This document shows positions 8,237 to 19,417 of a DNA stretch of 59,946 nucleotides, piece after piece. The notes under the pieces were generated by a model. That model was given only the letters and a program-made list of their open reading frames with translations, searched no databases and was not told the origin of the DNA. Positions within the stretch are counted from its first letter, which is position 1, and each line of letters begins with the position of its first letter. Location: contig CANQBR010000007.1 of the NCBI GenBank assembly GCA_947589605.1, positions 1 to 59,946 on the forward strand. The letters run 5' to 3'. Source of the DNA: an uncultured Phascolarctobacterium sp. (GTDB lineage: Bacteria > Bacillota > Negativicutes > Acidaminococcales > Acidaminococcaceae). The position numbers were made by a program, and so were the translations under genes.

Positions 8237-9391
8237 ATGAAAATTTTTGAGGAAGAACTAAAGATCTCGGCATCTTTCAAAAACAGTTGGGCAGAAGGAG
8301 CGAAAGAGAGGTGGCGAGCCCGGCAGCGGCGCAGGCACGGTTATTATCTGTTGCATTTTACGGAAAAAGAGACAGAAGCGCGGCTCTATGAAAAGGGCAG
8401 GCTGACGAAAAAAACAACGGGCCCGAGGATCGTCATCGGTGCAGAAGAAAAGGAGGTAGCTGTTGCTGCTCTGCAAAACTTGCTGTTGACCTTAGATCCC
8501 GAGCTGACGGTGAGACCTTTGCTGCTGCTTTTGGATGACGGCAGTATCGAGACAAGAGAAGTGGTGCTGCCGCCCGGCAGCAAGAGAGACTGGGTGCAGG
8601 CCATACAGTGGGAACTGACAGACCCGGGGCGCAGGGGCGGGCCCCTTCTTTGGCAGGGGCTGGTCTTGCAGTCCGCAGCTCTTTCTGAGAACGAGCGGGA
8701 AGAAGCTGCCAAAGGTGTCACCGTGGCTGTCCTCGCCGCTCCTGAAGAAACGGCGGAATGTTGGCTCGAGCTGGCCCGAGCCTTGGGCCTGCCCTTAGAG
8801 GCGGTGAGCAGTGAAAGATTTTTCTCGGAAGAAGAAGCGAGAGCAAAATTAAATCTGTTGCCTTGCGCAAGATATGGCATCGATGAAGAAGCAAATCGTT
8901 GGCAGCGGGCGGTGCCTCGGCTGTTGGCGGCGGAAGCGGTGCTGATAGTTTTTATAACGGCGGGAGCCTTCGCCTCTAAGTTTTGGGCTCAGACGGAACT
9001 GGCGGAAGCTCAAAGAGCGCAGGAAGCATGGGGCACATGGGTGATAGAGCGGCGTCGTTACACAGCTATAGAAGAAAAATTAAAAATTTTGCAAAAAGAA
9101 GCCGAAGAAACGGTAGCAGGGCAACGGCCGTTGCATCCTCTCTTGGCGGCGCTGCAAGAAGCGGCGGGACCGCAGCTCTATTTGGAAGAAGCAGAGCAGC
9201 GGCGAGGTGAGACCGTCATCGTCGGCAGGGCAGCGCAGCTGGCGGCGGTGCAAACTTTTTGCAGCCGACTGCAGGAGCGAGTCGGCTGCGGCGAGGCCCG
9301 TATTTCGGAAACGAGAGAAGATAGCGAAACACCGGGGCGGCCGTGGCTGAGTTTTAAAGTGTTGCTCTCTGCCGAAAAAGAGGGAAGGTGA
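8237..9391 (+). CDS. PilM/PilN- or GspL-like pilus assembly protein
   Basis: 384 aa. The N-terminal half is soluble with an actin-like flavour (LLLLLDDGSIETREVVLPPGS and WVQAIQWELTD, resembling PilM/GspL). A single membrane helix follows at about residues 238-258 (LLAAEAVLIVFITAGAFASKFWA), then a coiled-coil and a ferredoxin-like tail ending SFKVLLSAEK, as in PilN/GspL. This suggests a natural PilM-PilN-type fusion linking the cytoplasmic ring to the periplasmic alignment complex. The ATG at 8237 follows GGAGGAGG. It overlaps nothing upstream and ends just before the PilO-like gene. Family assignment is by architecture, so moderate. Confidence 0.6.
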   Translation: MKIFEEELKISASFKNSWAEGAKERWRARQRRRHGYYLLHFTEKETEARLYEKGRLTKKTTGPRIVIGAEEKEVAVAALQNLLLTLDPELTVRPLLLLLDDGSIETREVVLPPGSKRDWVQAIQWELTDPGRRGGPLLWQGLVLQSAALSENEREEAAKGVTVAVLAAPEETAECWLELARALGLPLEAVSSERFFSEEEARAKLNLLPCARYGIDEEANRWQRAVPRLLAAEAVLIVFITAGAFASKFWAQTELAEAQRAQEAWGTWVIERRRYTAIEEKLKILQKEAEETVAGQRPLHPLLAALQEAAGPQLYLEEAEQRRGETVIVGRAAQLAAVQTFCSRLQERVGCGEARISETREDSETPGRPWLSFKVLLSAEKEGR

Positions 9392-9396
9392 AAAAG

Positions 9397-9987
9397 ATGG
9401 GGCAAAAGCTCAAACCAATCTTGCTGAATTTGAGCCTGTGCGCAGGGGCACTCATCGGGGCAGGGCTCTGTCTTTATCTGTGGCTGCCTCTTTGGGAAGA
9501 GGGGCAGCACTTGAGACAGCAGGCAGTCATCACGCAAAAAGAGACAGAAGCCGTCCGCCGCTTCGCCGCTTCTTACGATCATTCGAAAGAAGCTTATGCC
9601 GAAGCTCTGGCCACGCTGCAAGAAAAACTGCGGGCAGAGGAGGCCTCACTGCCACCTCGGGATAAGGTCGCACGGGAAAACATTTTGACAAAAGTGCAAG
9701 AGATATCGGAGAGGGCTGGGGCCAAATTGGAAGGCGCCAAATGGGGCAATGTGCGCAAAGCGGCGAAGGGCAGGGCCGCTCTGCCACTGGAGCTGTACAT
9801 CCAGGGAGAGTACGGCGCTCTCTTGAACACCGTCGCAGCCTTGGAAACGGGAGAAGGAGGGCTGAGCCTCGCCCGCTTCGACACTTTGCGGCTGAGCAAA
9901 GGACAGAGAGGGCTGGAAGCAAAGGGCACGTTGCTTTTCTTCGTGCGGGAAAAGAAAAAAGGTTCTGCTTCTGTTGCGGACACTTGA
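9397..9987 (+). CDS. PilO/GspM-like pilus alignment protein
   Basis: 196 aa. One N-terminal membrane helix (LSLCAGALIGAGLCLYLWLPLW), then a coiled coil, then a small alpha/beta domain (LELYIQGEYGALLNTVAALETGEGGLSLARFDTLRL) as in PilO. PilO pairs with PilN in the periplasm to align the pilus machine. The ATG at 9397 lies 5 nt after the stop of the upstream gene, with a GGAAGG site inside that gene's end. No pilin, PilB, PilC or PilT gene is present here, so the cluster is either split across the genome or decayed. Confidence 0.6.
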   Translation: MGQKLKPILLNLSLCAGALIGAGLCLYLWLPLWEEGQHLRQQAVITQKETEAVRRFAASYDHSKEAYAEALATLQEKLRAEEASLPPRDKVARENILTKVQEISERAGAKLEGAKWGNVRKAAKGRAALPLELYIQGEYGALLNTVAALETGEGGLSLARFDTLRLSKGQRGLEAKGTLLFFVREKKKGSASVADT

Positions 9988-10414
9988 ATGTCTGATACCG
10001 TGATGCTATATCGTGACTGGAGAACGAGGGCAAATAGGAAAGGAAAAAGTTTATAGGCCGCCTTTATATTTGTTTGGACACATGGCAAACTGGAAATTAG
10101 CAAAGAAAATTACAAAGAAGGGTTGAAGGTACAATTCTTGTGAGGATTACGATGCTATACAACAAAATATAATTGAATACAGTAAGAAGTTTATCTGCCG
10201 AATTTTATATGTCGATATTAGGAGTTTTTAAAATGGTCTGCAGGCAATGGAAGACTCTCTTAGGGATGCGCCGAGAGATGGCTCCTATAGCTCAACTATG
10301 ATATCAGGGTTTGACTAGCTTTCAGCATAGCAAAGCGACTTTTTTTATTTTAACTTTTTCAATCTCACAACATCGATCCGCTCAGTCGGCGGCGTTGTAA
10401 AGACAATCTTTTTC
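9988..10414. other. AT-rich intergenic stretch with no supported gene
   Basis: About 430 nt between the PilO-like gene and the malic enzyme promoter. Its composition is clearly more AT-rich than the flanks, and no frame has a convincing start or family resemblance. A weak 5-bp hairpin precedes a T-run near 10330-10350. It may be decayed sequence. Confidence 0.5.
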
Positions 10415-10443
10415 TTGCAATATACAGCGTTTTATTTTACAAT
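10415..10443 (+). promoter_or_regulatory. Probable promoter of the malic enzyme-fumarase genes
   Basis: TTGCAA (10415-10420), 17-nt spacer, TACAAT (10438-10443), followed by a short leader to the ATG at 10481. Confidence 0.5.
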
Positions 10444-10480
10444 TACAGTATATACTACTTCTGTTCCGGGAGGGAATAAC

Positions 10481-11725
10481 ATGGCAACGAGCATTCGTGA
10501 CGAAGCTATCAAATTGCATTTGGATAATAACGGCAAACTGGCCACCAAACTGAAAGTGCCTCTGGAAAACGGCAGGCACTTGGCGCTGGCCTACACTCCG
10601 GGCGTAGCCGAGCCCTGCAAAGAGATCAAAGCCAACGAAGACCTGTCCTTCGAGCTGACCCTGCGGGGCAACAGCGTGGCCATCATCACCGACGGCACCC
10701 GCGTGCTGGGCCTGGGCCCCATCGGCGCCGCCGCCGCCATGCCGGTGATGGAAGGCAAGGCCTGCCTCTTCAAACGTTTCGCCGATATCGACGCTGTGCC
10801 CGTGTGCTTGGACACCGCCGACCCCGAAGAATTCATCCGCACGGTGAAAATTTTGGAGAAAAATTACGCCGGCATCAATTTGGAGGACATCTCTTCTCCT
10901 AAATGCTACGACATCGAAGACCGCTGCAAAAATATCTGCACCATCCCCGTCTTCCACGACGATCAGCACGGCACCGCCATCGCCTGTCTCAGCGCCGTGT
11001 TGGGTGGCCTGCGCTTCGTGAAAAAAGACATCAAGACCGCTAAATTCGTGGTGAACGGTTGCGGCGCCGCCGGCAGCGCCATCGGCCGCCTGTTGGTGAC
11101 CTTGGGAGCCGAGAACGTGATCATGGTGGAGCGTTTCGGTGCCATTTACGCCGGCATGCCCGAAAAATTGGACCGCATCCAAACTGAGCTGTCTTTGAAG
11201 ACCAACAAAGAAAAGAGAAAGGGCAACTTGGCCGAGATCGCCAAGGGCGCCGATGTGTTGATCGGCGTGTCGGGCCCCGGCCTCTTCACCGCCGACATCA
11301 TCAAAGGCATGGCGGAAAAACCCATCGTCTTCGGCTTGGCCAACCCTGTGCCCGAAACAAGTTACGAAGCAGGCATGGCAGCAGGGGCCGCCGTGGTGGG
11401 CACCGGCCGCAGCGATGCGCCTAACCAAGTGAACAACGTCACCGTCTTCCCCGGTATTTTCCGCGGCGCTTTGGACGTGAGAGCCACCGAGATCAACGAC
11501 GCCATGAAGGTGGCCGCCGTTTATGCCATCGCCGATCTCATCGACGAAAAAGATCTGCGGTCCGACTACGTGGTGCCCGATGCTTTTGATCCCAGAGTGG
11601 CCCCGGCTGTGGCCGCTGCCGTGGCCAAGGCTGCCATGGATACCGGCGTGGCTCGGGTGAAAGTGGATCCCGAAGAAGTGAGGGCCAACACCGCCAAGAG
11701 AGTGGCCGCCAATTTGGAGGCTTAA
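10481..11725 (+). CDS. Malic enzyme (malate dehydrogenase, oxaloacetate-decarboxylating)
   Basis: 414 aa, the short bacterial malic enzyme form. Motifs: [55 protein letters not shown] (metal and malate binding) and [16 protein letters not shown] (nucleotide-binding Rossmann motif). It oxidatively decarboxylates malate to pyruvate and CO2 with NAD(P). The ATG at 10481 follows GGGAGGG. The two fumarase subunits lie 33 nt downstream in the same direction, so the set can interconvert fumarate, malate and pyruvate. Confidence 0.95.
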   Translation: MATSIRDEAIKLHLDNNGKLATKLKVPLENGRHLALAYTPGVAEPCKEIKANEDLSFELTLRGNSVAIITDGTRVLGLGPIGAAAAMPVMEGKACLFKRFADIDAVPVCLDTADPEEFIRTVKILEKNYAGINLEDISSPKCYDIEDRCKNICTIPVFHDDQHGTAIACLSAVLGGLRFVKKDIKTAKFVVNGCGAAGSAIGRLLVTLGAENVIMVERFGAIYAGMPEKLDRIQTELSLKTNKEKRKGNLAEIAKGADVLIGVSGPGLFTADIIKGMAEKPIVFGLANPVPETSYEAGMAAGAAVVGTGRSDAPNQVNNVTVFPGIFRGALDVRATEINDAMKVAAVYAIADLIDEKDLRSDYVVPDAFDPRVAPAVAAAVAKAAMDTGVARVKVDPEEVRANTAKRVAANLEA

Positions 11726-11758
11726 GGCAGCGACGTCAAAATAAGAGGAGGAAAAAAG

Positions 11759-12604
11759 ATGCGCGATATAGACGTGGCTTCGGTAAGAGATACCGTAGCC
11801 GAATTGTGCATGGAGGCCTGCTACTATCTGCCTTCGGCAGTGCTGAACAAATTGCAGGCCGCTGCAAGCACGGAAGAATCGCCTTTGGGGAAAGAAATTT
11901 TGGGCACTTTGATCGAGAACGCTCAATTGGCCAAAAAGAAAGCGGTGCCCATCTGTCAGGACACCGGGCTCACCGTGGTCTTCATCGAGATCGGTCAGGA
12001 AGTGCATTTTACAGGCGGCGATCTTTACAGTGCCATCCACGCCGGCGTGGCCAAAGGCTACACCGAAGGTTATTTGAGAAAATCTTCCGTCACCGACCCG
12101 GTCTTTGTGCGTAAAAACACCGGAGACAACACACCGGCCATCATCCACGCTTCCATCGTGCCCGGCGATAAAGTGCACATGATAGTGTGCCCCAAGGGCT
12201 GCGGCAGCGAGAACATGGGTGCTTTGAAGATGCTGAAACCGGCAGACGGTGTGGAAGGCATCATCAAGTTCGTGGTGGACACGGTGAGGAGCGCCGGCCC
12301 CAACCCCTGCCCGCCCATCACCGTAGGCGTGGGCATCGGCGGCAACATGGAAAAGGCGGCCCTTTTGGCCAAATATTCTCTCACTCGTCAGGCGGGAGAA
12401 CACAACCCCGATCCTCAATATGCGGCCTTAGAAGAAAAATTGCTGGAGCTGGTGAACGCCACCGGTGTGGGACCTTCGGGTTTAGGCGGCCGCACCACGG
12501 CTTTGGCTGTGAACGTAGAATATACGGCCACCCACATCGGCGGTCTGCCGGTAGCCGTCAACTTAAATTGCCACGCAGCCCGCAGGGCCGAGGCCGTGCT
12601 GTAA
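11759..12604 (+). CDS. Class I fumarate hydratase (or L-tartrate dehydratase), alpha subunit
   Basis: 281 aa. Motifs of the Fe-S fumarase/tartrate dehydratase alpha subunit: PICQDTGLTVVFIEIG, NTPAIIHASIVPGD, CPKGCGSENMGALKML and the GPSGLGGRTTAL turn. Conserved cysteines in CQDTG and CPKGCG are expected 4Fe-4S ligands, making the enzyme oxygen sensitive and suiting an anaerobe. It hydrates fumarate to malate together with the beta subunit. The adjacent malic enzyme favours fumarase over tartrate dehydratase. Preceded by AGAGGAGG. Confidence 0.92.
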   Translation: MRDIDVASVRDTVAELCMEACYYLPSAVLNKLQAAASTEESPLGKEILGTLIENAQLAKKKAVPICQDTGLTVVFIEIGQEVHFTGGDLYSAIHAGVAKGYTEGYLRKSSVTDPVFVRKNTGDNTPAIIHASIVPGDKVHMIVCPKGCGSENMGALKMLKPADGVEGIIKFVVDTVRSAGPNPCPPITVGVGIGGNMEKAALLAKYSLTRQAGEHNPDPQYAALEEKLLELVNATGVGPSGLGGRTTALAVNVEYTATHIGGLPVAVNLNCHAARRAEAVL

Positions 12605-12616
12605 GGAGGGGTGAGC

Positions 12617-13183
12617 ATGAGCGAGCAAGCTGTTATCAAATATATCCAGGCTCCTCTTTCTGCCGAGACGATAAAAGATCTGCGGGCAGGAGATGTGGTG
12701 CGGATCTCGGGCTACATCTACACCGCCAGAGACGCAGCTCATAAACGGCTCTATGAAGCATTGGGCAGAGGAGAGCAGCTGCCTTTGGATTTAAAAGACA
12801 ACATCATCTATTACGTAGGGCCCACTCCCGCCAAACCGGGCGAGATCGTGGGCTCGGCCGGCCCCACCACCAGCGGCCGCATGGATAAATACACACCCAC
12901 TATGCTGGAGCAGGGGCTGAAGGGCATGATCGGCAAGGGCCTGCGCAGTCAAGAAGTGATCGATGCCTGTGTGAAGCACGGGGCCGTTTACTTCGTGGCC
13001 ATCGGCGGGGCCGCTGCCGTCATCGCTCAATCTATCGTAGAAGAGAAGATGATCGCCTACGAAGACTTGGGCCCTGAGGCCATCCGCCGCTATAAAGTGA
13101 AAGATTTCCCGGCCATCGTCTGCATCGACAGCCAAGGGAACGATTTCTACAAGGTGGGCATCGCCCGCTACAGCCGCGAATAA
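12617..13183 (+). CDS. Class I fumarate hydratase (or L-tartrate dehydratase), beta subunit
   Basis: 188 aa. Contains LRAGDVVRISGYIYTARDAAHKR, NIIYYVGPTPAKPGEIVGSAGPTTSGRMD and GMIGKG, typical of the C-terminal domain/beta subunit of class I hydro-lyases. The ATG at 12617 has AAGGAGGGG upstream; a GTG two codons earlier overlaps that site too closely. It lies 12 nt after the alpha subunit and must be co-translated with it to form an active enzyme. Confidence 0.93.
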   Translation: MSEQAVIKYIQAPLSAETIKDLRAGDVVRISGYIYTARDAAHKRLYEALGRGEQLPLDLKDNIIYYVGPTPAKPGEIVGSAGPTTSGRMDKYTPTMLEQGLKGMIGKGLRSQEVIDACVKHGAVYFVAIGGAAAVIAQSIVEEKMIAYEDLGPEAIRRYKVKDFPAIVCIDSQGNDFYKVGIARYSRE

Positions 13184-13257
13184 AAATATTTCAAAAAAAG
13201 AAGAGACGAGCGGCTCTCCTAAAGGCAGGCTCGGCAGTTCTTCGAGAAGGAGGAAAA

Positions 13258-14064
13258 ATGAAAAAGTTAGCGCTCATTATTTTAGCTATCTGCAGCGCAG
13301 TGCTGCTGGTGGCCGGTTGCGGCGGCGAGAAGAAGCCGGCAGCCAAACCTGTGTTGAAAGTGGGGGCCACGGCCGTGCCCCACGCCGAGATCTTACAAGT
13401 GGTGAAGCCTATGCTGGCCAAAGAGGGAGTGGAGCTGCAGATCATCGAGTTCAGCGACTACGTGAAGCCCAACCTTTCTCTCAACGATAAGGAACTGGAT
13501 GCCAACTACTTCCAGCATCTGCCCTATTTGGAATCTTTCACCGGCGAACACAAACTGGCCTTGGTGAGCGCAGGCGGCATCCACATCGAGCCCATGGGCG
13601 TATATTCCGCCAAGCTGAAAGATATCAAAGCAGTGCCCGAGGGCGGCAAGGTGTGCATCCCCAACGATCCTTCCAACGGCGGCAGAGCCTTGGCCATTTT
13701 AGAAAAGGCCGGCCTGTTGAAATTGAAAGAAGGCGTGGGCGTGAAGGCCGTAGTGGGCGATGTGGTGGAGAACCCCAAAAAGTTGCAGCTCATCGAGATC
13801 GAGGCTGCGTTGATGCCCCGCTCTCTGCAAGACACCGACCTGGCAGTGATCAATTCCAATTTCGCCATGGAAGCCAAATTGAACCCCGTGAAGGATTCTC
13901 TCTTCATGGAAGCAAAGGATTCTCCCTACGCCAACATCGTGGCCGTGAGAAAGGGCGACGAAAAACGGCCGGAGATCCAAAAATTGATGACGGCTCTGCG
14001 TTCCCCCGAAGTGAAAAAGTTCATCGAAGAAAAATATAAGGGGGCCGTGGTGCCTGCCTTCTGA
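13258..14064 (+). CDS. metQ: MetQ/NlpA-family substrate-binding lipoprotein
   Basis: 268 aa. Lipoprotein signal (ALIILAICSAVLLVAGC). Mature motifs: KVGATAVPHAEILQVVKP, IIEFSDYVKPNLSLNDKELDANYFQHLPYL and IPNDPSNGGRALAILEKAGL, diagnostic of the NlpA (MetQ) family of D/L-methionine receptors. MetN and MetI partners are not in the window, so it is an orphan receptor here; some family members bind other amino acids. Strong GAAGGAGG site before ATG 13258. Confidence 0.88.
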   Translation: MKKLALIILAICSAVLLVAGCGGEKKPAAKPVLKVGATAVPHAEILQVVKPMLAKEGVELQIIEFSDYVKPNLSLNDKELDANYFQHLPYLESFTGEHKLALVSAGGIHIEPMGVYSAKLKDIKAVPEGGKVCIPNDPSNGGRALAILEKAGLLKLKEGVGVKAVVGDVVENPKKLQLIEIEAALMPRSLQDTDLAVINSNFAMEAKLNPVKDSLFMEAKDSPYANIVAVRKGDEKRPEIQKLMTALRSPEVKKFIEEKYKGAVVPAF

Positions 14065-14089
14065 TAAAGAAGTCCTGCAAACGATCGAC

Positions 14090-14122
14090 AGGCCTCGGCT
14101 GTTTTTCGGCCGAGGCCTTGTT
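14090..14122 (+). terminator. Intrinsic terminator after metQ
   Basis: AGGCCTCGGC (14090-14099) pairs with GCCGAGGCCT (14109-14118), followed by TGTTT. Confidence 0.8.
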
Positions 14123-14216
14123 TATAAGAGAGAGAAGGCAGAGCCTTCCTTCCCTTACTCATGATATCAAGGAAGATAAGTCGGGCCTCAAGAGCGAGGC
14201 CAAAGGAGACCGGCCC

Positions 14217-15392
14217 ATGGCAGAAAGCTTTGCCGCTATCTATATCCACATACCTTTTTGTGAGCGCAAGTGCCTCTATTGCGACTTCGTTTCTTACGCC
14301 GGCTGCGGCCCCGCCTTAAAGCGGTCTTATGTAAAAGCTCTCTGTAAAGAGATCGAACTGGCCGCCCGAGCTGAAGATGCCTTTGCTCTGCCCGTTAAAG
14401 AAGGGGCCACCATCTATTTAGGCGGCGGCACGCCCAGCGTTTTAGATACAGAAGATATAAAGACGATCGTCGAAACTCTTAAAAACGCAGGCTTGTGGCG
14501 CGAACCTCGGGAAGCGACGGCGGAAGTGAACCCGGGAACCGTGGATGAAAGGAAACTCGGCGAGTTGCGCCGCATGGGTCTCGATCGCCTCAGCGTGGGA
14601 GCGCAGAGCCTGCAGGACGAAGAACTGCGGGCCTTGGGGAGGACCCACAGCGCCGCGGAAGCTCTTGAGACCTTAAAGGCTGCCCAAAAAGCGGGTTTTG
14701 AGCGCATCAGCGCCGATGTGATGTACGGCATCCCTTTGCAAAACAGATCATCATTGGAAAAAACGCTGGAAAATTTAGCCGATACGGGAGCGACCCACCT
14801 TTCCGTCTACGGCCTCACTTTGGAAGAAGGCACGCCTTTGGCGCAGCTGGCAGCTGCCAAAAAGGCGGCTCTGCCTGAAGAAGAAGAGACGGAAGAAATG
14901 TACTTTTTGGTGCAAAACTTCATGAAAGCAGCCGGTTTCAGCCGCTACGAGATCTCCAATTACGCCCGGCCGGGGCAGGAGTCTTTGCACAATCAGATCT
15001 ATTGGCGCTATCGGCCCTACTTGGGCCTGGGGGCGGGGGCCTGCGGCTTCAACGGCAGCTGCCGCCGCACCGGCACCGCAGATCTGTCTTCTTATATAAA
15101 TATGTTGAAAGACGCGGCGGCTCTGCCTCATGCTCTTCACACTTACGAAGGATTGAGCGTGCCCGTGCAAACGGAAGAATTTTTGATGCTGGGGCTGCGG
15201 CAGACGGCAGGCGTCGATCTAAAAGAGGCCGAAGAGCGCTTCGGGAAAAATATCGAGAAGGACTACGCTGCCGTCATCGCCCGCTTCGTTAAGGAAGGGC
15301 TGCTCACTTACAGAGGGGAGCAGAGAAGGCTGGCTTTGACGGAAAAAGGCATGGCCGTGGGCAACCGAGTCTTTGCGGCCTTCATGCTTTAG
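14217..15392 (+). CDS. hemW: HemW-like radical SAM protein (heme chaperone)
   Basis: 391 aa. It begins with the radical SAM cluster motif CERKCLYCDF (C-x3-C-x2-C) after IYIHIPF, then YLGGGTPSVL, EVNPGTVD and RLSVGAQSLQDEELRALGR. The C-terminal HemN-like domain ends GLLTYRGEQRRLALTEKGMAVGNRVF. The length and lack of the extended N-terminus point to HemW rather than the oxygen-independent coproporphyrinogen oxidase HemN. HemW inserts heme into respiratory proteins. It lies upstream of hrcA, a common Firmicute arrangement. The ATG at 14217 follows AAAGGAGA. Confidence 0.88.
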   Translation: MAESFAAIYIHIPFCERKCLYCDFVSYAGCGPALKRSYVKALCKEIELAARAEDAFALPVKEGATIYLGGGTPSVLDTEDIKTIVETLKNAGLWREPREATAEVNPGTVDERKLGELRRMGLDRLSVGAQSLQDEELRALGRTHSAAEALETLKAAQKAGFERISADVMYGIPLQNRSSLEKTLENLADTGATHLSVYGLTLEEGTPLAQLAAAKKAALPEEEETEEMYFLVQNFMKAAGFSRYEISNYARPGQESLHNQIYWRYRPYLGLGAGACGFNGSCRRTGTADLSSYINMLKDAAALPHALHTYEGLSVPVQTEEFLMLGLRQTAGVDLKEAEERFGKNIEKDYAAVIARFVKEGLLTYRGEQRRLALTEKGMAVGNRVFAAFML

Positions 15393-15656
15393 AAAAGATC
15401 GTGCGGCAAAAAGAGCCGGCCCGGACCGAAAATATAAAAAGAAAAGCTCTCGTCTGTGATGCTCGAGGTCGAGAGCAAAATAAAAAAGGCGAAGGGAAAG
15501 ATCACGGCCTGAAAGATCGGCGCCGCGATCAAAAAGAAAGAACAGAAAGGAAAGCTCTCGCTCTTGAAGATATGGACCTATCTCAAAAGCAGTGAGGAGA
15601 AAAATTCTCGGCCCAAAAGATAAACGATCGCAAAACAAAAAAGACGAAGAGAAAAA

Positions 15657-15735
15657 GCAGCGGCTGCGAAGGCCGCTGCTCTTTTCAAAAAACGAAGGCT
15701 CTTGACCCTTGCGGCGAAGAGCCTTCAAAAATTTT
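15657..15735 (+). terminator. Two consecutive hairpin terminators upstream of hrcA
   Basis: First stem GCAGCGGC (15657-15664) with GCCGCTGC (15672-15679), then TCTTTTC. Second stem GAAGGCTCTT (15694-15703) with AAGAGCCTTC (15717-15726), then a T-rich tail. They insulate the heat-shock operon. The rest of 15393-15656 shows no gene. Confidence 0.7.
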
Positions 15736-15745
15736 TAAAAAGCTG

Positions 15746-15774
15746 TTGACAAGCAACTTCAGCGGTGCTATTCT
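15746..15774 (+). promoter_or_regulatory. Promoter of the hrcA-grpE-dnaK-dnaJ operon
   Basis: TTGACA (15746-15751), 17-nt spacer, TATTCT (15769-15774). The CIRCE operator starts 12 nt downstream, overlapping the start of transcription. Confidence 0.8.
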
Positions 15775-15786
15775 TATAACAGAGTG

Positions 15787-15813
15787 TTAGCACTCACGCT
15801 GAATGAGTGCTAA
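15787..15813. promoter_or_regulatory. CIRCE operator (HrcA-binding inverted repeat)
   Basis: TTAGCACTC (15787-15795), 9-nt spacer, GAGTGCTAA (15805-15813): a perfect match to the CIRCE consensus. HrcA bound here represses the operon until heat stress. Confidence 0.97.
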
Positions 15814-15836
15814 CAACAGAGAAGGTGCAAGATCCC

Positions 15837-16868
15837 ATGATGAATCCTCGGCAAAGAAAAATTTTACAACTGATCATCGAAGACTATATCTCCACCGCCG
15901 AGCCCGTGGCTTCTCGGACCATCGCCCGCCGGCACGATCTGGGCATCAGCCCCGCCACCATCCGCAACGAGATGAGCGACTTGGAGCTGTTGGGTTATTT
16001 GGAGCAGCCTCACACTTCTGCGGGGCGAGTGCCTTCCAGCCGCGCCTATCGCTATTATGTTGATTCCATGATGGAGCCAGGCACCGTCACCGCCGCCGAC
16101 AGAGCTTTGATCAACGGTTGGTATAAAGAGAGACGGCGCAATTTGGATGAGATCTTCCAAAGCACCGCCAAACTTCTTTCCCGCATGACGCAAAACGTGT
16201 CGTTGGTGCTGGCAGACAAGCAGGGGAGCGCAAGTTTTCTCTATCTGCGTTTTCTGCCTCTCGATCGCGAGCACGCCATCCTCTGCATCGTAGCAGACGA
16301 CGGCAGCGTAGACAATTGCATGGTGGACATCCCCTTGGGGATGAGGCCGGCCGAATTGGACTATTTGGCGGGAAAGGTGAGCCGTCTTTTAGAAGGGAAG
16401 CCTCTCAATCAGATCGGCGACGAGCTCTTGCAAGAAGTCCACGAATGCATCATCGAAGACGAAATGCTCTTCGCCAACGTGGTGCAGGCATTGCGCCGCA
16501 TGGGCGGCCGCAGCCGCGAGCAAAAAGTTTTTTTGGGAGGCGCCAAGCAGCTGCTCAACAAACCCGAGTTTCGGGACGTGGATAGAGTGAAAGAGTTGCT
16601 GGGCCTTTTGGAAGAAGAAAAAGTGGTGCGGGATCTTTTGCAGATCGACGAAGGCAGCGACAGCGGCCTGAAGGTGACCATCGGCACAGAGAACAAGCTG
16701 AGCGGCATCCAAGACTGCAGCATGGTGCAGGCCACTTACAGAGTGAACGGCCGTATCGTGGGGACCATGGCAGTGCTGGGGCCCACCCGCATGGAATACG
16801 GCAAAGTCATCTCGGTGATGGATTACCTGCATCGCTATTTGAAAACTCTTTTTGCAACGGCCCGCTAG
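15837..16868 (+). CDS. hrcA: Heat-inducible transcriptional repressor HrcA
   Basis: 343 aa. The N-terminal winged helix reads RQRKILQLIIEDYISTAEPVASRTIARRHDLGISPATIRNEMSDLELLGYLEQPHTSAGRVPSSRAYRYYVD, the classic HrcA signature. The C-terminal domain contains GLKVTIGTENKLSGIQDCSMVQATY and GTMAVLGPTRMEYGKVISVMDYL. It represses its own operon via the CIRCE element 24 nt upstream and needs GroEL for folding. ATG 15837 (MMNPRQ) follows GAAGGTG. Confidence 0.97.
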   Translation: MMNPRQRKILQLIIEDYISTAEPVASRTIARRHDLGISPATIRNEMSDLELLGYLEQPHTSAGRVPSSRAYRYYVDSMMEPGTVTAADRALINGWYKERRRNLDEIFQSTAKLLSRMTQNVSLVLADKQGSASFLYLRFLPLDREHAILCIVADDGSVDNCMVDIPLGMRPAELDYLAGKVSRLLEGKPLNQIGDELLQEVHECIIEDEMLFANVVQALRRMGGRSREQKVFLGGAKQLLNKPEFRDVDRVKELLGLLEEEKVVRDLLQIDEGSDSGLKVTIGTENKLSGIQDCSMVQATYRVNGRIVGTMAVLGPTRMEYGKVISVMDYLHRYLKTLFATAR

Positions 16869-16903
16869 GGAAAGCATAGAGAAGAGACCGAAGGAGGAAG
16901 ACT

Positions 16904-17509
16904 ATGGAAGAAAGGGAAGTAAGGCAGGGCGATAGCCCCGAGCGTGAAGAAGCCGAGGCTCAGACTGCCGGCGCCGCCGAAGAAGCTGCCGCCGAAAAGA
17001 CCGAAGCCGCCGGCGAAGAGAACGAGGCAACAGAGCAAGAACAGCCTCAAGAAGAGGCGCCCGCCGAGCCCGACCCCAAAGATGCGGAGCTGGCGGCCCT
17101 CAACAATAGGCTGCTGCGCCTGCAGGCCGACTTCGACAACTATCGCCGCCGCACCAAAGCGGAGAGCGAAGAGCTGGGCAACTTCGTCACAGCTCAGGTA
17201 GTGGCCAAATTCTTAAAAGTGCTGGACAATTTCGAACGGGCCGAGGCCAACGCCTCCGCTGCGCCTGAAAGCCTTCTTAAAGGGCTGAACCAGATCAAAC
17301 GTCAGTTCGAGACGGCGCTGAAAGAACTGGGAGTCAGCGAGATAGCGGCCCTGGGCGAAAAATTCGATCCCAACATCCACGAAGCGGTGCTGCGAGGGCA
17401 GGACCCCAACGTGGCTGATGAGACTATAGACTTGGTCCTGGAAAAAGGGTACAGGCTGGGCAACAAGGTGATACGCCACAGCAAAGTGCGGGTCATCACC
17501 AACGAGTAA
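16904..17509 (+). CDS. grpE: Nucleotide exchange factor GrpE
   Basis: 201 aa. A long Glu/Ala-rich disordered N-terminus (about residues 1-65) precedes the coiled coil and the GrpE core: LQADFDNYRRRTKAESEE, LKVLDNFERA and the head-domain HSKVRVITNE end. GrpE releases ADP from DnaK. Preceded by AAGGAGG. Second gene of the CIRCE operon. Confidence 0.96.
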   Translation: MEEREVRQGDSPEREEAEAQTAGAAEEAAAEKTEAAGEENEATEQEQPQEEAPAEPDPKDAELAALNNRLLRLQADFDNYRRRTKAESEELGNFVTAQVVAKFLKVLDNFERAEANASAAPESLLKGLNQIKRQFETALKELGVSEIAALGEKFDPNIHEAVLRGQDPNVADETIDLVLEKGYRLGNKVIRHSKVRVITNE

Positions 17510-17562
17510 GATCATCACACCCAAAATAAAGATAACAGCGTGCAACGCAGGAGGTAAGAAAA

Positions 17563-19395
<1,833 letters not shown>

Positions 19396-19417
19396 AATAA
19401 AGCAGGCGGTGTGAGCT

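Noticed and set aside
10382-12418. 678-codon minus-strand ORF opposite the malic enzyme and fumarase genes
   Set aside because: His/Gly-rich shadow translation; the forward frames carry clear conserved motifs.
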